Assembly: GCA_021798915.1 (NCBI GenBank)
Contig: JAJZBM010000015.1
Coordinates: 1 to 60,004, forward strand
DNA: 60,004 nt
Direction: 5' to 3'
DNA from: Pseudomonadota bacterium
GTDB lineage: Bacteria; Pseudomonadota; Alphaproteobacteria; Acetobacterales; Acetobacteraceae
Shown here: one piece after another, positions 19,064 through 29,065 of the stretch
Position numbering within the stretch: position 1 is the stretch's first letter
How the letters are laid out: each line of letters starts with the position of its first letter
The notes under the pieces: generated by a model
What the model was told of the DNA's origin: nothing
Database searches by the model: none
The model's input: only the letters and a program-made list of their open reading frames with translations
Translations under genes and position numbers: made by a program

Positions 19064-22000
19064 GGCACCGGCTCGGGATTGGCGTGACCGCGGTCGCGTA
19101 GCAGGCGGACCATGCGGTCGAAGAAGAGATAGATCACTGGCGTCGTGAACAGCGTCAAAACCTGGCTCACGACCAGGCCGCCGACGATGGCGAGACCGAG
19201 CGGGCGGCGCAGTTCGGCGCCGGTGCCGTGTGCGAACATCAAGGGCAGGGCGCCGAGAATCGCCGCCATCGTGGTCATCAGGATCGGGCGCAGCCGGAGC
19301 AGTGCCGCCTGGCGGATCGCGAGCAGAGGCGCAAGCCCGCCTTCGCGCTCGGCCTGCAAGGCGAAATCGACCATCATGATGGCGTTTTTCTTGACGATGC
19401 CGATCAGAAGCACGATCCCGATGATCCCGATGATATCGAGATCCTTGCCGGCGATCAGCAACGCGAGCAAGGCCCCGATCCCGGCCGAGGGCAGGGTCGA
19501 AAGGATAGTGACAGGATGGATGAAACTCTCATAGAGTACGCCGAGGACGATATACATCGTCACGATCGCGGCAAGAAGCAGCAAAAGATCATTACCGAGG
19601 GCTGCATTGAATGCGAGCGTTGCGCCTTGAAAGCGGAGTATGAAGCTCGCCGGCAGGCCGATTTCCTTGACCGCGTCTCTGATCTCGCCGACCGCAGCAC
19701 CGAGCGAAGCGCCTTCGGCAAGATTGAAGGAGATGAAACTCGCCGGGAACTGACTGAGATGATCGATCTGCAAAGGCGCGGCGCGTTCGCTGATCGTCGC
19801 GATGGCCGAGAGGGGAACCTCGCCCGTGGTCGCGGTCGCGGAGGGGAGATAGATTTTGTCGAGATCAGCCAGTGAACGCTGAGCGCGGGGATCGACCTCC
19901 ATGATCACCCGATACTGGTTCGACTGGGTGAAGATGGTGGAGATGATACGCTGTCCAAACGCATCGTAAAGCGCATTGTCGATGGTTGCCGGGGTGACAC
20001 CGAAGCGTGCGGCGGTGGCGCGATCGATCTCGACCTGAACGGCGCGACCACCGTTTTGAATGTCGCTTACCACATCGGCAAGGTTTGGCGATTGCCGGAG
20101 CCGATCTACCAGCCGCGGTACCCAGAGCGAGAGCTGAGCAGGGTCGGGGTTTTCGAGCACGAACTGATACTGTGTCGCGCTGATCGCGCTATCGATGGTC
20201 AGATCCTGCGCCGGCTGCATGTAAAGTGTGATGCCGGTGACGTTCGCCGTCTCGCGCTGGAGGCGGCGGATGATGTCACGCACGCCGAGCTGCCGCTGAT
20301 CAGGGGGGCGCAGCGTGATCAGAAAGCGGCCACGGTTGAGGGTCGTGTTCGTGCCATCGACACCGATGAACGAGGCGAGGCTTTGGACATCGTGATCTTT
20401 CAGGATCACATCGGCCAGCGCCTGCTGATGTGCGACCATCGCGGAGAACGAAATATTCCCAGGTGCCTCGGAGACTCCTTGGATCAGGCCAGTGTCCTGG
20501 AGGGGGAAAAACCCCTTCGGGATGACGACGTAAAGTGCCGTGCTCAGGGCCAGTGTGGCAAGTGCTACGAGCAGGGTCAGCGTCTGGTGACGAAGCACGA
20601 TCCCGAGAAGGCGATCATAGAGTTTTTGTAAGAAGGTAAAAAATCCACCCCCCTCGCCATGTTTTTGCGCGCGCTTGCGAAGTAGCTGATTGCACAGCAT
20701 GGGCACCAGCGTGAGGGAGACGAAAGCCGAGATGATGATCGTGATCGCGAGCGTGATCGCGAATTCGTGAAACAACCGCCCGACGACATCACCCATGAAC
20801 AAAAGCGGGATGAGGACCGCGATCAGCGAGACGGTGAGCGAGACGATGGTGAAGCCGATCTGCTGCGAACCCTTGAGCGCCGCCGCGAGCGGCGTCTCTC
20901 CCGCCTCGATGAAGCGCGAGACGTTTTCGATCATGACGATCGCATCGTCAACGACGAAACCGGTCGCGATGGTGAGCGACATCAGGGAGAGATTATCGAG
21001 GCTGAACCCGGCAAGATACATGAAACCGAACGTGCCGACCAGCGAGAGCGGCACGGCGAGGCTCGGGATCACCGTCGCCGGCACGCTCTGGAGAAAGAGA
21101 TAGATCACCAGAACGACGAGCACGACGGCGAGGGCGAGTTCAACCTCGACATCGCGGACCGAGGCGCGGATGCTGGTCGTGCGGTCGGCGAGAACGGCGA
21201 TATCGACGGAGGCCGGCAGGGTCGTCTTGAGATCAGGCAACAGCGCTTTCACACGATTGACGGTCGCTATGACATTGGCACCGGGTTGGCGCTGGATATT
21301 GAGCACGATCGCCGGTTCGCGGTTCATCCAGGCGGCGAGCTTGTCGTTTTCGGCGCCATCGATGACGGTTGCGATATCCGAGAGATAGACCGGCGCGCCG
21401 GCGCGGTAGGCAACGATGGCGTGCCGATATTCCTCGGCTGTGGTGAGTTGATCATTGGCGTTGATGGTGCTCGCGCGGGCGGGACCATCGAAGCCGCCCT
21501 TGGCGAGATTGATGTTGATGTTGGTAATGGTGGTGCGGAGATCATCGATGTTGAGGCCGAAGGCGGCCATCGCCACCGGGTTGATCTGCACCCGCACGGC
21601 CGGACGATGGCCGCCGCCGATGGTGACCAGGCCGACGCCGGACACTTCGGAAAGCTTCTGCGCGAGCCTGGTTTCGGCGAGATCCTCGAGCGTGATCAGC
21701 GGCAGCGTCTTCGAGGTGAGCGCGAGGGTGAGGATGGGCGCATCGGCGGGATTGACTTTGGCGTAGATCGGCGGCGCCGGCAGATCGGAGGGCAGAAGAT
21801 TATTCGCGGCATTGATCGCCGCCTGCACTTCCTCCTCGGCGATGTCGAGGCCGAGTGAAAGATTGAACTGCAAGGTGATCATCGAGGCGCCGGCGGAGTT
21901 GACCGAAAGCATTTGGTTCAGACCCGGCATCTGGCCGAGCTGCTCCTCGAGCGGCGCGGTGACCGAGGTGGTCATCACTTCGGGGCTGGCGCCAGGGTAG

Positions 22001-22149
22001 AAGGTCTGCACCTGAATGGTCGGGTAATCGACCTCGGGCAGCGCCGAGACCGGCAGGAAGCCAAAGGCGACGAGACCGGCGAGCATGATCGCGATCATCA
22101 GGAGCGTGGTTGCGACCGGGCGCAGAATGAAGAGGCGCGAAGGATTCAC
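19060..22149 (-). CDS. RND efflux pump, MdtB/MuxB-like (first pump subunit)
   Basis: The 1029-residue protein has normal RND length. It starts with GTG and reads [22 protein letters not shown] (first helix), with [18 protein letters not shown] in TM4 carrying the essential Asp pair near residue 400. The repeated blocks [16 protein letters not shown] and [18 protein letters not shown] mark the second half. It starts 18 bases after the fusion-protein stop and its own stop overlaps the next pump gene. Together with the fusion protein and NodT-type channel it forms a complete export route. Substrates cannot be told from sequence. Confidence 0.94.
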   Translation of the reverse strand: MNPSRLFILRPVATTLLMIAIMLAGLVAFGFLPVSALPEVDYPTIQVQTFYPGASPEVMTTSVTAPLEEQLGQMPGLNQMLSVNSAGASMITLQFNLSLGLDIAEEEVQAAINAANNLLPSDLPAPPIYAKVNPADAPILTLALTSKTLPLITLEDLAETRLAQKLSEVSGVGLVTIGGGHRPAVRVQINPVAMAAFGLNIDDLRTTITNININLAKGGFDGPARASTINANDQLTTAEEYRHAIVAYRAGAPVYLSDIATVIDGAENDKLAAWMNREPAIVLNIQRQPGANVIATVNRVKALLPDLKTTLPASVDIAVLADRTTSIRASVRDVEVELALAVVLVVLVIYLFLQSVPATVIPSLAVPLSLVGTFGFMYLAGFSLDNLSLMSLTIATGFVVDDAIVMIENVSRFIEAGETPLAAALKGSQQIGFTIVSLTVSLIAVLIPLLFMGDVVGRLFHEFAITLAITIIISAFVSLTLVPMLCNQLLRKRAQKHGEGGGFFTFLQKLYDRLLGIVLRHQTLTLLVALATLALSTALYVVIPKGFFPLQDTGLIQGVSEAPGNISFSAMVAHQQALADVILKDHDVQSLASFIGVDGTNTTLNRGRFLITLRPPDQRQLGVRDIIRRLQRETANVTGITLYMQPAQDLTIDSAISATQYQFVLENPDPAQLSLWVPRLVDRLRQSPNLADVVSDIQNGGRAVQVEIDRATAARFGVTPATIDNALYDAFGQRIISTIFTQSNQYRVIMEVDPRAQRSLADLDKIYLPSATATTGEVPLSAIATISERAAPLQIDHLSQFPASFISFNLAEGASLGAAVGEIRDAVKEIGLPASFILRFQGATLAFNAALGNDLLLLLAAIVTMYIVLGVLYESFIHPVTILSTLPSAGIGALLALLIAGKDLDIIGIIGIVLLIGIVKKNAIMMVDFALQAEREGGLAPLLAIRQAALLRLRPILMTTMAAILGALPLMFAHGTGAELRRPLGLAIVGGLVVSQVLTLFTTPVIYLFFDRMVRLLRDRGHANPEPVP

Positions 22150-22167
22150 CGGATCGGCCCCAGGGTC

Positions 22168-23436
22168 TCAGTGCGCGGGTGGTGCCGCGGGCGGGGTGAT
22201 GATTTTCACCTTGCTGCCATCACGCAGACGATCGGCGCCGTCCACGACGACGTGCTCGCCCGGTTTCAGGCCGGAGGTGATCACGGTTTCGTCTTTGTTC
22301 GCCGGGCCGATGGTAACGGTGCGGACGCTGACCGTATCGTCCGGGTTGATGACATAGACATAATTCCCCGGCATCCCGGTGAGGACCGCGGCATGCGGCA
22401 CGATGGTCGCGTGAGGCAGCGTGGAGACGAGGAGATGGGCGTTGACGAACTGGTTGGCGAATAGTTCCTCGTTTTTGTTGTCGAACATGGCGCGGAGATT
22501 GACCATGCCGGTCGAGGTATTGATCTCGCTGTCGATCGCATAGACGGTGCCATCGGCAAGATGGGTGGTGTCGCTGCGGTCGAAGGCGCCGACCTTGAGC
22601 TGGCCGAGTTTCTTGAGTTCACTGAGCACCGCCGGCACGTTATCCTCGGGCAGGGTGAAGATCACCGTGATCGGTTGAACCTGCGCGATCACCGCGATGC
22701 CGGTCGCGCTGCTCGGCTGGACGAAATTGCCGGGATCGACGAGGCGGAGCCCGATCCGCCCGGTGACCGGCGCGACGACGTGACAATAGACCAGATCGAG
22801 CTTGGCGTTGTCGATTTCCGCCTGATCGAGCTTCACCTTGCCTTCGTATTGCTTGACCACATAGACTTGATCTTCATAGGTCTGGCGGGCGATCGAATCC
22901 TGGCGGTTGAGGGTATGGTAGCGCTCGAGATCCATGCGCGCCTGGCCGAGCGAAGCCTGATCGGCGGCGAGCTGGCCTTCGTATTGTTCGAGCAGCACCT
23001 GATAGGGGCGGGGATCGACCAGCGCGATCTCCTGCCCCTGTTTCACGATCTCGCCCTCGTGGAATTCGACATCCATCAGATAGCCGGCGATCTGGGAAAT
23101 CACCGTCACCGTATAGACCGGCGTCACGGTGCCGAGTTCGACCAGCTCGACCGGGAAATCGCCGGCGATGGCCTCCGCCTCGCGCACCGGCTGGGAAAGC
23201 GCGCCGGTGGGGGGGGCGGCGGTGTGGTGGGCGGGGCCGCGCCAGGGCCGCCACCACCAGCCAAGCCCGGCGGCAACGAGAAGAGCGACCAGAATCAGCC
23301 CCCGCCGCAGCCCCCGCCGCGCCGTGGGGGGGCGGGTGAGCGGCTCGTGCGGGGCGATTTCGGGGGCCACCCGCGCGGGCGCGTCGGCGCGGGTGGGATC
23401 CACGCTCGACTCGGGTTCGCTGAGGTTCTGGTCCAT
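22168..23436 (-). CDS. RND periplasmic adaptor (MdtA-like membrane fusion protein)
   Basis: The adaptor bridges inner-membrane pumps and the outer-membrane channel. The chosen ATG at 23436 gives 422 residues: an acidic cytoplasmic start (MDQNLSEPESSVDPTRAD), one membrane helix (GLILVALLVAAGLGWWW near residue 50), then barrel-sandwich and coiled-coil segments (GEIVKQGQEIALVDPRPY; DQASLGQARMDLERYHTL) and the beta domain (APVTGRIGLRLVDPGNFVQ). The C-terminus is Pro/Ala-rich. A longer TTG start at 23484 is possible but has weaker support. It is the first gene of the operon, and a palindromic operator-like site lies 118 bases upstream. Confidence 0.92.
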   Translation of the reverse strand: MDQNLSEPESSVDPTRADAPARVAPEIAPHEPLTRPPTARRGLRRGLILVALLVAAGLGWWWRPWRGPAHHTAAPPTGALSQPVREAEAIAGDFPVELVELGTVTPVYTVTVISQIAGYLMDVEFHEGEIVKQGQEIALVDPRPYQVLLEQYEGQLAADQASLGQARMDLERYHTLNRQDSIARQTYEDQVYVVKQYEGKVKLDQAEIDNAKLDLVYCHVVAPVTGRIGLRLVDPGNFVQPSSATGIAVIAQVQPITVIFTLPEDNVPAVLSELKKLGQLKVGAFDRSDTTHLADGTVYAIDSEINTSTGMVNLRAMFDNKNEELFANQFVNAHLLVSTLPHATIVPHAAVLTGMPGNYVYVINPDDTVSVRTVTIGPANKDETVITSGLKPGEHVVVDGADRLRDGSKVKIITPPAAPPAH

Positions 23437-23553
23437 GGTCAAGATCTGTTCCGTCTCGGGTGATCTCGGGTAAGGCTCGGTCAAGTGCCGCTTCTAACAT
23501 GTCCCTCGCGCAAGCGATGCCAAGGTTTCGCATCGCCTCGGGCAACCCAATAC

Positions 23554-23570
23554 GACCGAACGGTTCGGTC
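23554..23570. promoter_or_regulatory. Palindromic operator-like site upstream of the RND operon
   Basis: The site is GACCGAACGGTTCGGTC: two perfect 8-base arms around a single central base. Palindromes of this type (ACCGAA...TTCGGT) are typical TetR-family operators in front of efflux operons. It lies 118 bases upstream of the adaptor start and 113 bases before the oppositely oriented monooxygenase-fold gene, so it could control either or both. No TetR-family gene is present in the window. Confidence 0.6.
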
Positions 23571-23636
23571 AACAAGCCCACCCAGCGTCATGGCGGCACG
23601 CTATCGCGGCGGGATTGCTGGCGCGTCTCGCTCATG

Positions 23637-23651
23637 TGTCATAATGTGACA
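23637..23651. promoter_or_regulatory. Second palindrome, in front of the monooxygenase-fold gene
   Basis: TGTCATAATGTGACA consists of arms TGTCA and TGACA around a 5-base AT-rich centre. It ends 31 bases before the ATG at 23683, where a repressor would overlap the promoter. The responsible regulator is unknown; short arms mean chance cannot be excluded. Confidence 0.4.
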
Positions 23652-23682
23652 ATGGGGCCAGCGATGTTCGTGGGGGGCAGCG

Positions 23683-24174
23683 ATGTTCGTGGTGATTTTC
23701 GAAGTATTGCCGGCGCCGGGACAGCAGGAGACGTATCTCGCGCTCGCGGCGTCGCTCCGCGGTGTTCTGGAAGGTATCACCGGGTTCCGCTCGGTCGAGC
23801 GCTTCACGGCGCCGACACGCCCGGGCTGGCTCTTGTCGCTGTCGTTCTGGGAGACCGAGGCGGCGCTCATCGCCTGGCGCGAACAGGGCGACCATAGGGT
23901 GGCGCAGGCGCGGGGGCGACAAGAGATTTTCGCCGATTACCGCCTGCGTGTCGGGCGGATCGCGGCGGCGCCGGGAGGGCGTTCGCTCGGGCTTGTCATG
24001 GCCGAGGCCGGCACCGACCTCGCGCCCGGTGGGGATATATTCGAGAGCCTCTATCGCCCCGGCCACCGCGTCGGGCTTTATCCGGCGGCGATCGCCGTGC
24101 CGCTCGGCGGGCGGGTGGTCGAGGTGCTGCGCGATTACGGCCCGAGGATGCGCGCCGAGGCACCACGCCGCTGA
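23683..24174 (+). CDS. Antibiotic-biosynthesis-monooxygenase (ABM) fold protein
   Basis: The 163-residue protein begins MFVVIFEVLPAPGQQETYLALA and continues with FRSVERFTAPTRPGWLLSLSFW and EAALIAWREQGDHRVAQ, the usual pattern of an ABM (dimeric alpha-beta barrel) domain over the first 95 residues. The C-terminal 60 residues are less conserved. Family members include quinol monooxygenases, heme oxygenases and proteins of unknown role; the partner is unknown here. The start was chosen for the GGGGGG site just upstream; an in-frame extension is not needed. It is divergent from the RND operon and follows two palindromes. Confidence 0.82.
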   Translation: MFVVIFEVLPAPGQQETYLALAASLRGVLEGITGFRSVERFTAPTRPGWLLSLSFWETEAALIAWREQGDHRVAQARGRQEIFADYRLRVGRIAAAPGGRSLGLVMAEAGTDLAPGGDIFESLYRPGHRVGLYPAAIAVPLGGRVVEVLRDYGPRMRAEAPRR

Positions 24175-24194
24175 TCAGCCGGGCCGCCACCGCG

Positions 24195-24300
24195 AGGTCG
24201 CTGCGATCGAGCCCCTCGATCTGGTGCAAACCGTGCAGACGGAGTTTTCTGAACTGGCCCCTGATGCGGGCGATGGTGGTTGTAAAACTCATCCATCGCG
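24195..24300 (-). pseudogene. Short remnant of an integrase-core (IS481/IS3-like) transposase
   Basis: On the minus strand, a frame beginning near 24290 reads MDEFYNHHRPHQGPVQKTPS, the usual C-terminal YNxxRPHxGL...TP motif of DDE transposases of the IS481/IS3 group. Only about 30 codons are recognisable and no catalytic residues remain. Bases 24300-24551 show no other gene. This is most likely a decayed insertion-sequence end, but the short match limits confidence. Confidence 0.45.
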
Positions 24301-24551
24301 CCACGGCGCGTGATCGCACCGGCCGGTTGAGGTTCGGGGCTCGAGTCTGTCAAGCGTCGGGAATATCGTCCTGACGCCTCCAAAAAATCCGCAATCGAGG
24401 CGCATTTCTGACGCCGGACGGCCAAATCCGGCCACCATCGGCCATCATCGTCCGACATCCGCTCGGCCGGAAAATCACGCTGTTCGGAGTTTCCTTAATC
24501 GAAACGTAGCATTCCGTCGCTAGACTTTTCCCAGACCGCAAGGAGGGGGGC

Positions 24552-26012
24552 ATGCCTCTGGATGCTTATTCCGATCGCGCCGGCGCCGACAGGACGGGGG
24601 CCGACAGCATGGGCAGCGATAGGGGGGGCGATCCAAACGCGCCGGCCCAGGTCATCGCCGCCATCGCCGACGATATCGGCCGGCTTTCGCTCGATATCGC
24701 CGATCTCGCCGGTGACGTGCAGGAGGTCAACACTCATCTCGAGACACAGTCGCGCCAGGTCGGCGAGATCGGCGCGGCGAGCGCCGAAATCGTCGCCAGC
24801 AACCGCCTGATCGCCGAGACGGCGGCGGAAAACGCCCGCATGGCGGCGGTCGCGCGCCAGGATACCGAGATGTCGGCTGCCGAGGTGCGGGCCTCGCTCG
24901 GCGCGATCGAACGGCTGGTCGCCGCCGCCGGCACGATCCGGAGCCAGGTTGGCGCCTTCGGGGAGGCGATCGCAACCGTCGGCAAGGTCTCCCAGAATAT
25001 CGACCACATCGCCCGCCAGACCAATCTTCTGGCGCTGAACGCGACGATCGAGGCGGCGCGGGCCGGCGAGGCCGGGCGCGGTTTCGCGGTCGTCGCGAGC
25101 GAGGTCAAGGCGCTCGCCAAGCAGACCAGCGCCGCCACCGCCGAAATCGGCGCGACCCTCGCTGCGCTCACCAATGCCTTGCAACTTCTGCTCCACCACG
25201 CCGATGACGGCGCCCGCGAGGCGCATGAGGTGGGAAAAAGCGCCGATGTCATCAATCAGGCGATGCAGACCGTGAGCACCGCGGTCGCGGCGGTGGAGAC
25301 CAATGCCGGGCGGATCGGCAACGCGACCGACGAGATCACCGCCCGGTGCGAGAATTTTGCGACCGCCGTCGCCGACATGAAATCAGGCATCACCCATTCC
25401 GCGGCAACGCTCGCCACCGCCGCCGGGCGGAGCGGCAAGCTTCTGGAAGCGAGCGAGCGGATCATGGTTTTGACCGCGAATTCCGGCTTCGAGACGGTGG
25501 ACAGCGCCTTCATCGCCGCCGCGAAAGACACCGCCGCAAAAATCGAGGCGGCCTTCGCCGAAGCCCTGAGCACCGGAGCGATCACCGAAGCCGAGCTTTT
25601 CGACAAGGATCTCCGTCCCATTCCCGGCACCGATCCACAGCAATTCATGACCCGCTATATCGATTTCCTCGACCGCGTCCTGCCGCCGCTGCATGATCCG
25701 GTGCTGGCGCGCGATCCGCGCATCGTCTGGTGCGCCTGCATCGACCATAATCTTTTGCTTCCGACCCATAACCCGCAATATCGCAAGCCGCACGGGCAGG
25801 ATCCGATTTGGAACGCGGCCAATGGCCGCAACCGCCGCCGCTATACCGATAAGACCGCGAAAGGGGTGGCGGCGAGCACCGCCCCCTATCTATTACAGAC
25901 CTATCGCCGTGATATGGGCGGCGGCAAATTCGCCCTGATGAAAGATGCCTCCGCCCCGATCCGGGTCAATGGCCGGCTCTGGGGGGGATTGCGGGTCTGT
26001 TATCGTATTTAA
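24552..26012 (+). CDS. Soluble methyl-accepting chemotaxis protein with C-terminal sensor domain
   Basis: Chemoreceptors control CheA kinase activity. This 486-residue protein has no membrane helix. The signalling hairpin comes first: the tip reads [20 protein letters not shown] (near residue 160), then [15 protein letters not shown]. The C-terminal 150 residues form a distinct domain with [47 protein letters not shown] and [14 protein letters not shown]. This sensor-last layout occurs in other alphaproteobacterial cytoplasmic receptors; the ligand is unknown to me. AAGGAGGGGGG lies right before the ATG. No other chemotaxis or flagellar gene is in the window. Confidence 0.9.
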   Translation: MPLDAYSDRAGADRTGADSMGSDRGGDPNAPAQVIAAIADDIGRLSLDIADLAGDVQEVNTHLETQSRQVGEIGAASAEIVASNRLIAETAAENARMAAVARQDTEMSAAEVRASLGAIERLVAAAGTIRSQVGAFGEAIATVGKVSQNIDHIARQTNLLALNATIEAARAGEAGRGFAVVASEVKALAKQTSAATAEIGATLAALTNALQLLLHHADDGAREAHEVGKSADVINQAMQTVSTAVAAVETNAGRIGNATDEITARCENFATAVADMKSGITHSAATLATAAGRSGKLLEASERIMVLTANSGFETVDSAFIAAAKDTAAKIEAAFAEALSTGAITEAELFDKDLRPIPGTDPQQFMTRYIDFLDRVLPPLHDPVLARDPRIVWCACIDHNLLLPTHNPQYRKPHGQDPIWNAANGRNRRRYTDKTAKGVAASTAPYLLQTYRRDMGGGKFALMKDASAPIRVNGRLWGGLRVCYRI

Positions 26013-26039
26013 AAAAACTAAAGGGTGATTGCCCGGGCG

Positions 26040-26516
26040 TTATTGCATCGGCCCCGGCGGTGACCACTGAAAGGTTTTGCGGTTACAAGGGTAGGTGTTG
26101 ATGAAGTAACGCAAAACCCCGCTCGCCGCCGGCTCGTCGAGATATTGCGGATTGCTCTGCACCCAAGACACCAGCCCGGCGACGGATTGGCGCCGTGTCG
26201 GCGCCGGATTGGGCAGGCAGACTTTGCGCTTGTTATGGCGCGGCCCCATCGTATCGAGGAGATGGAAATCGAGCACCGCAGCCTCATAGCCGGCGCAGAG
26301 ACTGGTTCCAGCGACGTAATAGGGGTTGTCGTTGCGGAGCGTGCAGGCGAGCGCGAGATCGCGGAGATTATGGATATCGAGGGGGTTGGCGGTCGGCATC
26401 GGCTGGGCGGCGATCGGCATCGCGGTATTGGCCGCCGTGGCCCCGTTGGCCGCTGACTGTGCAAAGGCCGGGGTTACCGCCAGCATGCCAAGACAGCCCA
26501 AAATCGCGAGACGCAT
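26040..26516 (-). CDS. Secreted Rap1a/Tai-family protein
   Basis: The ATG at 26516 follows a GGAGAAG site and yields 158 residues: signal peptide (LAILGCLGMLAVTPAFA-Q), a short Ala/Pro linker, then a helical domain with four spaced Cys residues (LACTLRNDN, SLCAGYEAAVLD, KVCLPNP, TYPCNRKTF). The pattern CxLRNDN...CAGY...CLP...NTYPC matches the Rap1a/Tai fold, first known as immunity proteins against type VI peptidoglycan amidases but also common as orphan periplasmic proteins. No effector gene or T6SS gene is in the window, so an immunity role is not supported by context. Confidence 0.75.
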   Translation of the reverse strand: MRLAILGCLGMLAVTPAFAQSAANGATAANTAMPIAAQPMPTANPLDIHNLRDLALACTLRNDNPYYVAGTSLCAGYEAAVLDFHLLDTMGPRHNKRKVCLPNPAPTRRQSVAGLVSWVQSNPQYLDEPAASGVLRYFINTYPCNRKTFQWSPPGPMQ

Positions 26517-26707
26517 CGAATCTTCTCCGTAACGTACAGGAAGGTGATAACGAGAGCCCGGATTTTTCATCGGGCGAAACCCGCTTCCGGCAGCGCTTAT
26601 AGCGCGCCCGGACGGGCAGGGCCGCGCATGGTTCCGCGTCATTTTCATGACCGTTTTATTGCAGCGCGGCCCTTGCCAAACCTCTCCGATCGGTGAAACC
26701 TTTCGCG

Positions 26708-27853
26708 ATGGATGAACATCACGTCGATATCCTGATCATCGGTGCCGGCATGGCCGGCGCCAGCGCCGCCGCCGCCCTCGCGCGGGCCGGCGAGGGGCGC
26801 AAGATCGCCCTCATCGAGGCCGAGGACACCCCTGGCTATCACAGCACCGGGCGCTCGGCGGCGATCTGGATCCTGAATTACGGCCCGCCGGACGTTCATG
26901 TTCTGACCCGGCTGTCACGGCCATTTTTCGCGAACCCGCCGCCCGGTTTCGCCGACCATAGACTGATCCAGCGCCGCGCCGTGCTGTTTCTCGCCCCGCC
27001 CGAACAGGCGCCGGCGCTCGCGACCCTGATTTCCGACGGCGAAGCGGTGCGCGAGATCGACCTCGCCGAGGTGGCGCGCCTGGTGCCAGCGCTCCGCCCC
27101 GGCTACGCCATCGGTGCCGCGATCGAGGATGACGCCTTCGATATCGACGTCGCCGCCCTGCATCAGGGGTTTTTGCGCGAATTCCGCCGTGCCGGCGGCG
27201 AACTCGTGCTCCACGCCCGCGCCGGGGCGATGGAACGGAGCGGGGGGCTGTGGCGGGTCATGACCGAAGGCGGCGGGCGGTTCCTTTCCCCGATCGTCAT
27301 CAACGCCGCTGGCGCCTGGGGCGATGAGGTGGCACGCGCCGCCGGGGTTGCGCCGCTCGGCCTCGTCCCCAAGCGCCGCACCGGCGCGATCATCGACCCC
27401 GCCCCTTTCGCGGTCGCCGATTGGCCTTTGGTGCAGGATGTGGTGCAGAGCTGGTACGTGCGCCCGGAGGCGCGCACGCGGCTCATGGTCACACCGGCGG
27501 ACGCGACCCCGACCCACCCGCATGACGTGCAGCCGGACGAGATCGACATCGCGATCGGGATCGACCGCATGCAGCAGGCGCTGGCGATCGCGGTGCGGCG
27601 CGTCGAGCGGAGCTGGGCGGGCCTGCGCAGCTTCACCCCGGATGGTAGCCTCGCTTTCGGTTGGGACCGCGCCGCGGCGGGGTTTTTCTGGTGCATCGGC
27701 CAGGGCGGCTATGGCATCCAGACCGCGCCGGCGGCCGGGGCTCTGGTTGCGGCGATGGTGCTCGGGCGGGACGCCGGCGACGCCGGAGAGGTCATCGCCA
27801 GCATCGATCCCGGCCGCTTCGCCTCACCCGCGCCGTCGCTCCCGGAGACGTAA
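26708..27853 (+). CDS. FAD-dependent amino-acid oxidase/dehydrogenase (DAO family)
   Basis: DAO-type flavoenzymes oxidise amino or imino acids. The product (about 381 residues) begins with the Rossmann ADP-binding motif DILIIGAGMAGASAAAALA and a FAD-ribose acid in IALIEAED, followed by STGRSAAIWILNYGPP, typical of D-arginine/glycine-type dehydrogenases. The C-terminal FAD block reads FFWCIGQGGYGIQTAPAAG. I chose ATG 26708; a GTG at 26693 would add five residues. Neighbouring genes give no pathway clue. It is convergent with the quinone-oxidoreductase-like gene across a family B repeat. Confidence 0.85.
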   Translation: MDEHHVDILIIGAGMAGASAAAALARAGEGRKIALIEAEDTPGYHSTGRSAAIWILNYGPPDVHVLTRLSRPFFANPPPGFADHRLIQRRAVLFLAPPEQAPALATLISDGEAVREIDLAEVARLVPALRPGYAIGAAIEDDAFDIDVAALHQGFLREFRRAGGELVLHARAGAMERSGGLWRVMTEGGGRFLSPIVINAAGAWGDEVARAAGVAPLGLVPKRRTGAIIDPAPFAVADWPLVQDVVQSWYVRPEARTRLMVTPADATPTHPHDVQPDEIDIAIGIDRMQQALAIAVRRVERSWAGLRSFTPDGSLAFGWDRAAAGFFWCIGQGGYGIQTAPAAGALVAAMVLGRDAGDAGEVIASIDPGRFASPAPSLPET

Positions 27854-27889
27854 AGCCGCGCCTTATTTTATTTACAGTCTTCAGGATGC

Positions 27890-27950
27890 GGGTCTGGGGC
27901 CGCCGGCCCCAATGGCTCCAGGGCAACGAGGGTCCAGGGCAACGCCCTGG
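27890..27950 (-). repeat. Family B double-hairpin repeat, copy 1
   Basis: Two GC-rich stems: CCAGGGC and GCCCTGG with a 3-base loop (27934-27950), and TGGGGCCG/CGGCCCCA (27895-27911). The stretch between them carries an extra CCAGGGC-like segment. It sits between two convergent genes and probably ends both transcripts. Related copies lie at 30251, 33120 and 38838. Confidence 0.7.
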
Positions 27951-27963
27951 CCTTGGCTTGATT

Positions 27964-28965
27964 TCAAAACCCTTCGAGCACGATCTTGCCGCGCATCTTG
28001 CCGCTTTCGATGAGGCGATGGGCGAGGGTCAGGTTGACGGCGTTGATGCGGCCGAGATTCTCGGCGAGAATCGAGTCCACGACCCCCTGATCGACGAGGG
28101 TCGCCACCTCCTCCAGGATATGCTGCTGGTTTTCCATGTCCGGGGTCTCGAACAGGCTGCGGGTGAACATCGCCTCCCAGTGCAGCGAGACCGATTTTTG
28201 CTTGAGGTCGCGGACATCGATCGGCGCCGGATCGTCGATCAGGCCGATCCGCCCCTGCGGGCGGATGGCGCGCACCATGGCCGGCCAGTGCTGATCGGAG
28301 GCGTTGGTCGCGAAGATGAAATCGACGGCACGAAACCCGAGCTCGGCGAGTTGGGCCGGGATGTCGCCCTGGTAGTCGATGACGTGATGGGCGCCGAGGC
28401 GGCGGCACCAGGCGGTGCTTTCCGGGCGGCTCGCGGTCGCGATGACGGTGAGGTTGGTGAGACGGCGGGCGAGCTGGATCGCCATCGAGCCGACCCCGCC
28501 GGCGCCGCCGATGATCACAAGGCTTCCCGCCGCCGCGCGCGGCACCTGGAGACGGTCGAACAGCATTTCCCAGGCGGTGATCGTTGCCAGCGGCATGGAG
28601 GCTGCCTCGGCGGGGCTGAGCCGGTGCGGCCGGCGCCCGACCAGACGCTCATCGACCAGTTGATACTCCGCATTGGCGCCGGCGCGGTTGATGGCGCCGG
28701 CATACCAGACCGTATCGCCGATGCCGAAATGCGTCACCCCGGCGCCGAGCGCACGCACCACGCCGGCGGCGTCGAAGCCGAGCACCCGGGGCTCGCCGAC
28801 CGGGTCGGCGTTGCGGCGAAGCTTGGCATCGACCGGGTTGACCGCGACCGCCTGGACCTCGACCAATAGATCGCGCTTGCGCGGCGCGGGGTCGGGGAGG
28901 GTGGTGTCGAGCAGGGCGTCCGCGGCATCGATCGGGCGGCAATGAGTATAGACGACGGCCTTCAT
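27964..28965 (-). CDS. Zinc-type alcohol dehydrogenase-like protein (quinone oxidoreductase family, MDR)
   Basis: The 333-residue protein starts MKAVVYTHCRPIDAADALLD and continues with EVQAVAVNPVDAKLR and VLGFDAAGVVRALGAGV, the N-terminal substrate domain. The NAD(P) site IIGGAGGVGSMAIQLARRL lies near residue 155. The zinc ligands of true alcohol dehydrogenases are absent (no Cys-rich lobe), so it belongs with the zinc-free ZADH1/YogA-type enzymes that reduce alpha,beta-unsaturated carbonyls or quinones with NADPH. The ATG follows GGGGAGCG. It is transcribed alone or with upstream minus-strand genes; a family B repeat follows. Confidence 0.88.
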   Translation of the reverse strand: MKAVVYTHCRPIDAADALLDTTLPDPAPRKRDLLVEVQAVAVNPVDAKLRRNADPVGEPRVLGFDAAGVVRALGAGVTHFGIGDTVWYAGAINRAGANAEYQLVDERLVGRRPHRLSPAEAASMPLATITAWEMLFDRLQVPRAAAGSLVIIGGAGGVGSMAIQLARRLTNLTVIATASRPESTAWCRRLGAHHVIDYQGDIPAQLAELGFRAVDFIFATNASDQHWPAMVRAIRPQGRIGLIDDPAPIDVRDLKQKSVSLHWEAMFTRSLFETPDMENQQHILEEVATLVDQGVVDSILAENLGRINAVNLTLAHRLIESGKMRGKIVLEGF

Positions 28966-29065
28966 GGCGTTCGCTCCCCGGGGTTCATGGATGCTCATCA
29001 GAACACATGCCGGTCGCTTGGCAAGCCACAATGGCGCGTGTTCGGCGGATTTTCTGGCCCGGCGC

